Origin: JACIYW01 sp014359745
GTDB taxonomy: Bacteria; Pseudomonadota; Alphaproteobacteria; Rhodobacterales; Rhodobacteraceae
Reading direction: 5' to 3'
Length of the DNA stretch: 64,000 nucleotides
Assembly (NCBI GenBank): GCA_050433985.1
Contig: JBNPWE010000003.1
Span: 62,001 to 126,000 of the forward strand
Positions 15,895 through 23,421 of this stretch are shown here, piece after piece. Each line of letters opens with the position of its first letter. The first letter of the stretch is position 1. The position numbers and the translations under genes are program-made. The notes below the pieces were generated by a model. The model was not told the origin of the DNA. It saw nothing but the letters and a program-made list of their open reading frames with translations, and searched no databases.

Positions 15895-18300
15895 CTATAT
15901 GATCAAACCGTCCGCCTCGTCATCATCGACGGCGGGCGGGGGCGGCGCGGGCGCGCCCGATTGGCGGGGCGCCGCATCCGCGCTGCGGAACTGGCTGGTG
16001 ATGTCATGATCGGGCGGGACGCCTTCGATCAACAGATAGGTCAGGCCCAGCGCCACCTCTACCGTGCCAGAGGCAAGCCTGCGCACGGCGGGGCGCGCAG
16101 GCCAGCCCGACAGATCATAGGAATGGCCCGGCCGCCAGCCGGTGATGTGGCTGACGCCGCCCCAACCCCCGACAAAGGTCACGCAGCCGTCGCCCGGCGT
16201 CACATGGTTTTCCCCCGCCCCAAGGTGCACGATGTCATCGCCGCCCCCGGTTTCGACGCGGTTGCGCCCCGGCCCGGTGTGAATGACCGATGATCCGTCG
16301 CCATCGATGATCGTGTCGTTGCCGTGCCCGCCCTCGATCAGGTTGCGCCCGGCAAAGCCGATGATGGTGTCATCGCCCGGCCCGCCGCTCAGGGTGTCGC
16401 GGCCGCCGCCGCCCTTCAGGTAATCGTTCCCCGGCCCCCCGAAAAAACGGTGCCGGGCGCTTTTGTTCATGGCGATGGCGATCAGGCGATCGTCGCCCTC
16501 GCCGCCATGAAACACCGCGCCGCTGTATTTCGGGCCGATCATCACGTCATCGCCGCGCGACCCTTCGACATGCACCACCACGCGTTCGGAGGTTTCGAAA
16601 TTGATCGGGCTGTCGGGATGCGCGACAATGCGCAGCACGCGCTGTTTCTTTTCCCCCGATTCCGGCCGCGCCACCACCGATGCAATGCGCAGGTTTTCGA
16701 CATTCATCGGGCAATAAAGCACCCGGTCATCCGGCCCGCCCATGTACCAAAGCGTGCTGCGCCCGCCGCCCGCAAGCGGGTTGATCTTTTCCGCGTCGGC
16801 CCCGTAAGCCCAGAAATGATCATCGCCGCGCCGCCCCTCCAGCACCACCGACCCGTCAACCGCCATCATCGCGTTGACCCCGCAAGATGGGTCATCGATC
16901 CCGCGCAGATCAAGCCCCAGATCAAGCGCGCTGCGCACCAGTTCGGCGCGCAGCATCGCCATCGGCGCGGTATCGGCAAGGTTCGTCGTCTCGCCGGGGT
17001 CGGCGACCACATCGTAAACATGCTCTTCGCCATTGGGATAGCGGAAATAGCGCAGGTGATCCTGGCCCGGCGTGGACGGGCGCACCGACAGCGTGCCAAA
17101 CACCGCCGTCATCGGCGATTTTGACCGGTCATAGCTGCCGAACGCCGGATCGATCAGCGGCGCCAGGCTTTGGCCCGATACCCAGTCGGGGCGCCGGGGC
17201 AGGCCCGCCAGATCCATGATCGTCGCGGGCAGATTGTGCAGCGACACCGGCGTCAGTTCCACCCGCGCGCCGGGCCCGGCCGGTTCGGTCAGGCGCGGGC
17301 TGGCAACGATCAGCGGAATATGGGCGGCACTGTCCCACTGGCTCATCTTGTGGAAACTGTCGTGATTGCCAAGGTTGAAGCCGTTGTCGGACAGAAAGAT
17401 CACCGTGGTACGATCGCCCAGTTCCGATGCGTCAAGCGCATCAAGAAACCGCCCGATTTCATGATCGACATGCGATATGGCGGCGAAATAGGCGCGCACC
17501 ACCTGCCGCCAGCCTTCATCGCCGGCCTTTTCCGGCGTCCAGTTGCCATTGGCGATATAGGCAGCCTCATAGACCGCGAAACCGGGCTGGGGGCCGAAAT
17601 AATCCTCGGGGGCGGCGATATCGGGCCAGCGGATCGCGGCGGGATCATACATCTGGTAGAAACGATCCGGGCATTCCAGATTGTAATGCGGATGTTTGAA
17701 GCCAAGCTGGATCAGGTGCCTGCGGGCCGGATCGGCGCGGCCAAGAAAATCGATTGCGTTCTGGGCCACCTGAAAATCATAGAACAGCGCGTCTTGCGAT
17801 CCGTCATCGTCGGGGTGATTGACCCCGCAGATGCCCGGCCCGCGGCCAAGATAGTCGTGCACGCCGGTTCGGCCGTTGCTGTCGCGCGCGGCAGGTTCCT
17901 CGTGGAACAGCAGGCGGCGATACGCCTCTGGCATCGGCCGATAGGTGGCATCGACCTTGCCGGTGGTGAAATTGTAGAACCCGGCGCGGCGCAGGTCATA
18001 GGCCCAGGCCTTGCGCGGCGGCAACACATCGCGCCAGACCCGGTTCAGATCGACCAGCCCGGTGCGAAACGGCGACAGGCCGGTGGCCAGTTCGGCGCGG
18101 CAGGGCGCGCACAGCGGCACCGTTGCATAACAATTACCAAACCGCACCCCGCGCGCCGCCAGGCGGTCGATGTTGGGGGTGCGGATGGTCAGCCCGAATG
18201 TATCGCGCCAGGTAAAGACATCGATCATGTCATCGACCCAGATCACGCAGATATTGTCATCGCGCACCGTGTCTGGGGTGAAACCGCCGGGGTCGGCCAT
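15895..18300 (-). CDS. type I sulfatase fused to C-terminal RTX calcium-binding repeats
   Basis: An 801-residue protein. Residues 10-480 form a sulfatase: an N-terminal metal site (VIWVDDM), the formylglycine motif CAPCR with Cys64 as the residue to be converted, and FLSDNGFNLGNHDSFHK with late metal ligands. Residues about 580-720 contain nonapeptide-like RTX repeats (GGEGDDRL, GGPGNDYLKG, GGGGRDTLSG, GGPGDDTI, GGHGNDTI, GGGDDIV), which bind calcium outside the cell. With no N-terminal signal peptide and C-terminal RTX repeats, type I secretion is expected; no such system is in the window. It probably hydrolyses sulfate esters on a glycan. The start at 18300 is preferred to one five codons earlier. 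Confidence 0.88.
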   Translation of the reverse strand: MADPGGFTPDTVRDDNICVIWVDDMIDVFTWRDTFGLTIRTPNIDRLAARGVRFGNCYATVPLCAPCRAELATGLSPFRTGLVDLNRVWRDVLPPRKAWAYDLRRAGFYNFTTGKVDATYRPMPEAYRRLLFHEEPAARDSNGRTGVHDYLGRGPGICGVNHPDDDGSQDALFYDFQVAQNAIDFLGRADPARRHLIQLGFKHPHYNLECPDRFYQMYDPAAIRWPDIAAPEDYFGPQPGFAVYEAAYIANGNWTPEKAGDEGWRQVVRAYFAAISHVDHEIGRFLDALDASELGDRTTVIFLSDNGFNLGNHDSFHKMSQWDSAAHIPLIVASPRLTEPAGPGARVELTPVSLHNLPATIMDLAGLPRRPDWVSGQSLAPLIDPAFGSYDRSKSPMTAVFGTLSVRPSTPGQDHLRYFRYPNGEEHVYDVVADPGETTNLADTAPMAMLRAELVRSALDLGLDLRGIDDPSCGVNAMMAVDGSVVLEGRRGDDHFWAYGADAEKINPLAGGGRSTLWYMGGPDDRVLYCPMNVENLRIASVVARPESGEKKQRVLRIVAHPDSPINFETSERVVVHVEGSRGDDVMIGPKYSGAVFHGGEGDDRLIAIAMNKSARHRFFGGPGNDYLKGGGGRDTLSGGPGDDTIIGFAGRNLIEGGHGNDTIIDGDGSSVIHTGPGRNRVETGGGDDIVHLGAGENHVTPGDGCVTFVGGWGGVSHITGWRPGHSYDLSGWPARPAVRRLASGTVEVALGLTYLLIEGVPPDHDITSQFRSADAAPRQSGAPAPPPPAVDDDEADGLII

Positions 18301-18304
18301 GCGC

Positions 18305-19765
18305 CTAGCCCCCACCCGTCAACGGCAACAGCGCGGGCAGTGCCCAGCGGTGCAGGGGCCCCAGCACCGATAGCTGTTCCCAGCCATCCCGCACGGCACC
18401 CGCGTTTGGCGAAAACCCGTCCGTCTCGCGCGGGTCGGCGCCTGCGGCATAGGCCAGGGCGATCGCCCGCCCCTCGGGCCGGTCGGTCATGTGCAGGATC
18501 ACCGACTTGGTGTCGGCGGGATCGATCGTGACCGCATCGATACGCGCGCCATTCTCGACCCCGGTCAGGCTAAACCCCGCCAAGGGCCCGGCGCCGAATG
18601 GGTCGCGCGCGTCGATCACCAGCGCGCTTTCCGCCGAAAACACCGCGCGCAGATCCTTGCCCTGCCGTTCGGCCAAGGACAGCGACGGGCAGTCGAACGG
18701 CTCTCCCGCGCGCAGGGCCAGCAGCGCCGCCGCACCCATCGCCGCCTTTTGCGCCCGCCCGGCATCGGTCAGGCGGCCGGTGCGATCCATTTCCAGCGTG
18801 TAGCCGGGCGCGGGGATCACCAGCCGGTGGTCGCCGTGGTTCCACGACAGTTCCCACTGCCCGGCCAGCGCCGCGCCCTGGGTAATGGCCGGGGTGCCAC
18901 AATCAAGATGCGCCAAAAACACCGGCCGCGCCAACCCGTGCCGCGCCAGCACCTGCGTGACCATGTCAAGCACCGCGATCATGCCGTCCCGATAGGCCGT
19001 GGCATCGTCAAGGATGTCTTCGAGCGCGTAATCCAGCGTCACCGCCTCGATCAGCGGCTCTTTCCCCAGACGCCGGGCCGCGGCAATGAAGCTGGCCACC
19101 GCCACATCCAGGTTTTGCGCGGCGGCCCCTGTGGCCAGATCGGCCGCGCGCGCCGGGGCGTCGGTTTCGGCCCGGACGTACCACAGCGACGGCGCGCGCC
19201 ACGCGGCACGGTCGGCATCCAGCAGCGTCTCGGCCAGCAAGACCTCGTGGCTGCGCTCGGGCACCGGCAAAAGCCGGTCGGTCGGTTCGGCCCGACCATC
19301 GCCCGCCATGCCGACCGCGCCGATGTGATCGCCGGGGGCGAGAACGTGGTGCGGCCAGGTGCTGGCGCCGGGCGTGGCCAGTGCCGCGCGCGGGCCGCCG
19401 ATGCCAAGCAGGGCGCGCAGGGGGCCGCGCGCATCGGCAATCACCGCGCCGCCGCCGCGATGCCAGCGATAGCGGCGCTGATCGTGGCCGCCCGGCATCC
19501 GGGCGTGAAAGGTGATCCAGTCGCCTTCGTCGCGCAGATCCCAGGCATCGATATCGGCGGGCAGCGCCGCTTCGGGCGCACCGGCACGGGTGGCGGGGGT
19601 ACGGCCCTGCTGCGGCAACCGCTGCGCGATATCCTTGATCACGCGATCCGACAGCTTCATCACCAGCCCCGTATCGTCATAGCGCATCACATCGCCATTC
19701 GGGGCCGAGATGATCACGCCCGCAGGCTGGGCGGCGAAAGGATCGTCGTCTTTGGCGTCTGGCAT
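18305..19765 (-). CDS. hypothetical protein of the glycan cluster
   Basis: A 486-residue protein with no signal peptide and no family I can name. The section SLWYVRAETDAPAR to the GHDQ-like stretch LSWNHGDHRLVIPAPGYTLEMDRTGRLTDAG has the flavour of sialate O-acetylesterase/SGNH proteins, in which a late HLTAAG-type segment carries the catalytic His. The canonical GDS block is not seen, so this is weak. It ends 4 bp before the sulfatase start and begins 11 bp after the glycosyltransferase stop, so it is in the middle of the minus-strand operon and is likely to work on the same substrate. Confidence 0.6.
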   Translation of the reverse strand: MPDAKDDDPFAAQPAGVIISAPNGDVMRYDDTGLVMKLSDRVIKDIAQRLPQQGRTPATRAGAPEAALPADIDAWDLRDEGDWITFHARMPGGHDQRRYRWHRGGGAVIADARGPLRALLGIGGPRAALATPGASTWPHHVLAPGDHIGAVGMAGDGRAEPTDRLLPVPERSHEVLLAETLLDADRAAWRAPSLWYVRAETDAPARAADLATGAAAQNLDVAVASFIAAARRLGKEPLIEAVTLDYALEDILDDATAYRDGMIAVLDMVTQVLARHGLARPVFLAHLDCGTPAITQGAALAGQWELSWNHGDHRLVIPAPGYTLEMDRTGRLTDAGRAQKAAMGAAALLALRAGEPFDCPSLSLAERQGKDLRAVFSAESALVIDARDPFGAGPLAGFSLTGVENGARIDAVTIDPADTKSVILHMTDRPEGRAIALAYAAGADPRETDGFSPNAGAVRDGWEQLSVLGPLHRWALPALLPLTGGG

Positions 19766-19776
19766 GTTTGCTGACC

Positions 19777-20670
19777 TCAGAACAGCGTGCGAAAGCGTTC
19801 GGGCAACCGATAGACACCCTTGGGCCGGGCGCCGCCCGGTGCCCAATAGACTTTCTTCTTGGGTCGCCATCCCGCAACCATTTCTTCGCGGAACGCGGTG
19901 AATTCGACATCTTCGCGCAGCGGCGTTTCCTTGGACAGGCTGCTATAGGTCGCCCAGGCGGTATCCCAGCCGGTGGTCGCGCGTTCGGTGCTGCCCAATT
20001 CGCCGCTTTGGATGGTGCGCTGTTCGCGGCGCAATGCCAGGCGCTGTTCGGTCATGTCATAATCGATGAACCGCAGGTGAAACAGGTAAAGATGCGGATC
20101 AAGGTGCAGCTTGGGGAAATTGGCGAAATGCCCGCCGGGCACGATATCGATCTTGCGCCGGGTCAGGCAGGGTTTGGCGTAATTGGCGTTCAGCCGGAAG
20201 ATGCGCCGCACATCCAGGATATTGCGCGCCGGGGTGATCGGATCGGGTTCCAGGGTGGGGTTGTGCACCATCTCGATGGCGAAGGGGGTGATCACCTCGG
20301 GGGTGGATTTGGGATCGAACCGGCCAAGATAATCAAGCAGGCCATCGGCGGCGGCGGGATCGACGGCGACAATTTCATCGACATCGCCCACCAGCACCCA
20401 GTTGTAGAAATGCGTCAGCCCGGTGGTGACGCGCGACAACATCTGCCAGCGCCGCTGATTGAAGCAATAGCGCGTCGGATCGAAGGGCAGGTAGATGATG
20501 TTGCAGCCCTCGGCGATATCGTGATGCCGGGGGTCGCCACCATGGCTGAACACATAAAGGTTCTCGCGCCCCAACTGGTCGCCGTAATACCGCACCCAGC
20601 GATCCAGAAAGAAATGATCGCCCCCGACCATGGTCATCGCCGCCATCGGCGCGCGCGTTGCGTCCAGCAT
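19777..20670 (-). CDS. glycosyltransferase family 2-like protein (paralogue of the gene at 9472)
   Basis: A 297-residue protein with the same plan as the 9472-10386 product: PMAAMTMVGGDHFFLDRWVRYY at the start, WVLVGDVDEIVAVDP (Asp96, Asp98) as the metal site, LNANYAKPC, then DPHLYLFHLRFIDYD. No signal peptide or membrane helix. The two paralogues lie at opposite ends of the cluster on opposite strands, so they probably perform related transfers or arose by duplication before rearrangement. It is separated from the FkbM gene by 61 bp. Confidence 0.8.
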   Translation of the reverse strand: MLDATRAPMAAMTMVGGDHFFLDRWVRYYGDQLGRENLYVFSHGGDPRHHDIAEGCNIIYLPFDPTRYCFNQRRWQMLSRVTTGLTHFYNWVLVGDVDEIVAVDPAAADGLLDYLGRFDPKSTPEVITPFAIEMVHNPTLEPDPITPARNILDVRRIFRLNANYAKPCLTRRKIDIVPGGHFANFPKLHLDPHLYLFHLRFIDYDMTEQRLALRREQRTIQSGELGSTERATTGWDTAWATYSSLSKETPLREDVEFTAFREEMVAGWRPKKKVYWAPGGARPKGVYRLPERFRTLF

Positions 20671-20731
20671 CCTTCATCCACTTCCTTGCCGCGGCCCGGC
20701 GCGTATCGCCCCGGCCATGGGCAACACCTGA

Positions 20732-21424
20732 TCAGATCCAGTCAAGGTTGACCGTCGTCTTGGGATAGCGCAGCCCGACACCTTCGCGCAACGCCGCATA
20801 GCGGTCGCGCAGGTCGCGGAACTTGCGTTCATGGGTTTCCACCACGGTCAGGCCGATATGGTCAAGCTGCCCGCGTGCCAGCATCGCCTCTATCAGGGGC
20901 AGTTCGGCCCCCTCGATATCCATCTTGAGAAAGGCAACCCGCCCGTGCGTGGCAACCAGATCGTCGATCATCGCCATCAGATCGATCAGCGGCACGTCGA
21001 TGCCCTCGCCCTCGTCGATGTTACGCCCGCCGGTCATGACCGTGCTTTTCACCGAACCCGCCTTGGGGTTGTCATCGAAATTGGCGGCGCGCATCAATTG
21101 GATGGTGCCCGCCTCGGTGCCGACGGCTGCGTTGTGCAGGGTGACATTGGGCAGATGGCCCACCCGCGCGGTCAGTTCGCCAAAGGCAAAGGGATCGGGT
21201 TCGAACGCATGCACATGCGCGCCGCTGGCGGCAAGTTGCAAGGTGACCTCGCCGACATTGGCACCGCAATCAAGCGTGATATCGCCGGGCCGAAGCATCG
21301 ACACGATGCCCAGCATCAGCCCTTCGGCATGGGCATGGCGCAGGTTGCGCTTTTCCTTCTGGCGCGCCTTGCGGCGGGCGCGGCGTTCGGCGTCATCCGG
21401 GGTTTCGTTCGTCGCGTCATTCAT
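20732..21424 (-). CDS. FkbM-family methyltransferase
   Basis: A 230-residue SAM-dependent methyltransferase: motif I ITLDCGANVGEVTLQLA, the acidic end of strand 2 in VHAFEPDPF, and the family signature FLKMDIEGAELPLIEAML. The first 35 residues are very rich in Arg and Lys. FkbM proteins usually O-methylate sugars or polyketides, and a glycan substrate fits the neighbours. Its ATG overlaps the hydrolase stop by 4 bp (ATGA), which indicates coupled translation. Confidence 0.85.
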   Translation of the reverse strand: MNDATNETPDDAERRARRKARQKEKRNLRHAHAEGLMLGIVSMLRPGDITLDCGANVGEVTLQLAASGAHVHAFEPDPFAFGELTARVGHLPNVTLHNAAVGTEAGTIQLMRAANFDDNPKAGSVKSTVMTGGRNIDEGEGIDVPLIDLMAMIDDLVATHGRVAFLKMDIEGAELPLIEAMLARGQLDHIGLTVVETHERKFRDLRDRYAALREGVGLRYPKTTVNLDWI

Positions 21425-22431
21425 GCGCTTTCACCTGCCTTGTTGGCTGCGCCGCCACCCCCGGCCAGCGCCTTTTGCGAGGCGCGGCGCAGACGGCGCA
21501 GAAATGTCGGATCGTCGCCCTCGGGCGCGGCCTGTTCCAGAAAGGTTGCGGCGCGTATCACCGCCGCGTGTCGGCCACGCTGTGCCAGAGTGTTCAACAG
21601 GGCGCGCTGCCACTTCGCCACCGTGCGGCGATTGCGCATTGCCCGGAAATAACCCGGCCCGGCCCGGCCGTTCCGCAAGACATCCCCAATCAGCGCGGGC
21701 AGCGCCCCGGCCAGAAGCACCACGCGCACCGCCTCGTGGGTGGCGTGCGGGCAGTGCACATGCTGGACATGCGGCGCGATCATGCGGCGGGCGTGGCTGG
21801 CATCTTCGGGGGTGAACGGATCATAGATCAGCACGACGCGGCGGATATAGGGGATGGCGGCGGCGGCATCGAGAAAGGGCATCCCGTCCCAGTTCGAATT
21901 GCGCACCGCCCAGGGAAAGCGCGCCTCGAACGGGGCGACGACCTTGTTCATGCTGGTCTGCGCGGAAAAGGCGATCACCTGCGCGCCGGGGATCAGCGGC
22001 GCATAGTTGATCGCGGCAAACCCGCCCATCGACGCCCCGATCAGCACGACCTGGCTGAACCCCGCGAAAAAGCCCAGCTCTTGCAGGCGGCGCAGATGGT
22101 GCGGGGCCGTCGGGTGGCGAAACCAGTCCTTGGCGTGCGACTGAACGCCCAGAACCGCATGGCCAAGCGTGGAAAGCCGCCGCCACATCCATGGCATCCG
22201 GGGGAAGCCCTCGTCTATGGTGGCGAGATTGTCGAAACTGACAATCAGGACACGTTCGGCATTGCCGGGGGCCGCGGGCTGAAACCATAGCCGCCCGTGA
22301 TCGCCGCGCACCACCCAAGGCTGATCGACAGACGGGCAGCCATCCAGCGTGATCGGCGCCGGTTCAACCAGCCCGCCATCGGGGGGCGGCACGGGCGCGG
22401 ATCGGGGCGCGGATTGGGGTGCACCCGCCAT
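21421..22431 (-). CDS. alpha/beta hydrolase-like protein
   Basis: A 336-residue protein with a nucleophile elbow GASMGG (Ser134) in VVLIGASMGGFAAINYA. A possible acid is Asp in VVLIYDPFTPED and a possible histidine is in HCPHATHEAVRV, the order of an alpha/beta hydrolase. The N-terminal 60 residues resemble a small beta-rich cap. It could be a deacylase or an inactive scaffold; the substrate is unknown. Start 22431 (ATG overlapping the preceding TGA by one base) is chosen; a GTG lies directly before it. The last 30 residues are Ala/Gly-rich. Confidence 0.7.
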   Translation of the reverse strand: MAGAPQSAPRSAPVPPPDGGLVEPAPITLDGCPSVDQPWVVRGDHGRLWFQPAAPGNAERVLIVSFDNLATIDEGFPRMPWMWRRLSTLGHAVLGVQSHAKDWFRHPTAPHHLRRLQELGFFAGFSQVVLIGASMGGFAAINYAPLIPGAQVIAFSAQTSMNKVVAPFEARFPWAVRNSNWDGMPFLDAAAAIPYIRRVVLIYDPFTPEDASHARRMIAPHVQHVHCPHATHEAVRVVLLAGALPALIGDVLRNGRAGPGYFRAMRNRRTVAKWQRALLNTLAQRGRHAAVIRAATFLEQAAPEGDDPTFLRRLRRASQKALAGGGGAANKAGESA

Positions 22432-23195
22432 CACATCAACGCCCCGTCAAGGCCCCACTGCACGTATTGCTCTATCTCGGCAAGGCGGGCGCGGTCATCG
22501 GGCGTGGCCCGCGACAACAGGGCACGACCGGGCCAGAACAGCACATCCATCACCTCGCCGTCGCCCAGGGTGCGCAGCAGGCGCGGCCGGTGCGACCGGC
22601 AGCCGACAAACAGGCTGCCCGGCTGATCCATCTTGCCCACCGCGCCAAAGGCGGTGACGGTTGTGCCGAAAGCCTTCAGCATCAGCCGATCCGCCATCAA
22701 CGTGACCACCGCCAGACGCGGCCCATTCCCCGGTTCGGGCAAGGGCACGGCCACCTCGACCGCGCCACCGCGATCCTTGGCCACCAGCATCCCGTCGCTT
22801 TCAGTCAGGAACAGGATGTTGTCGTCATTGCCCGCCATCACCGACAGCAGCGTCTGCGCCGTGTTGTGCGCCGATCGCCAGATGACCGCGACGGTAAAGA
22901 TGCGCGCATCCGTCAGCGCATCCTCCAGCACAAAACCGCCGTGGCGCCCCGGCTGCAGGATCAGCGCGTCCGGCCCGGCCCGGCTGCCCCCCTCGTTCGG
23001 GCGGGCGCGCACCATGGTGCGGGCACTACGGGTGTCGTGCCATGCGGACGGCGCGCCGTCCGGGGCGCCCTGTTCAAAACGTTCGCGGGATGCGGAAAAC
23101 CATACACCCCCGCCCTGCGTCAGACCCTGGGCCAGCGCCGCGCGTTCCTGCCCCAGAAGGACCGACAGGGGAAGGGGCCGGGATAGTCTGATCAT
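22431..23195 (-). CDS. hypothetical protein, possible concanavalin A-like lectin fold
   Basis: A 254-residue protein, first gene of the long minus-strand operon. The pattern ALILQPGRHGGFVLED, FTVAVIWRSAHN, LAVVTLMADRLMLKAFGTTV and the ending DVLFWPGRALLS...ARLAEIEQYVQWGL resembles LamG/concanavalin A-like glycan-binding domains in marine Rhodobacterales proteins. That is a fold-level impression from strand spacing and the C-terminal motif, not a family match. No signal peptide. It is divergent from icd across a 226-bp intergenic region. Confidence 0.55.
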   Translation of the reverse strand: MIRLSRPLPLSVLLGQERAALAQGLTQGGGVWFSASRERFEQGAPDGAPSAWHDTRSARTMVRARPNEGGSRAGPDALILQPGRHGGFVLEDALTDARIFTVAVIWRSAHNTAQTLLSVMAGNDDNILFLTESDGMLVAKDRGGAVEVAVPLPEPGNGPRLAVVTLMADRLMLKAFGTTVTAFGAVGKMDQPGSLFVGCRSHRPRLLRTLGDGEVMDVLFWPGRALLSRATPDDRARLAEIEQYVQWGLDGALM

Positions 23196-23421
23196 TACGC
23201 GTTGTCCGGTGTTTGCCCTGAAGGGTTTATCTTGAAGTGCTTGCCCTGAAAAGGCTACGGTCTTGCCAACCCGCACGCAAGGCCGTGCCCGCCCAGCCAT
23301 TGGCCATATGCGCTGGCGCCGCGGGCCTGCCGCGCAAGCCCTGTGCCGCAACGATGCAACTGTAGACCTTTGTATGCAGAACGGATAAACGGTGCCAAAC
23401 CGGCAAGAAAGGCTTTATATC

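Noticed and set aside
16300..16500. Repeated GGxGxD-coding units as a possible DNA repeat array
   Set aside because: They are RTX nonapeptide codons of the sulfatase, not a DNA-level repeat or CRISPR.
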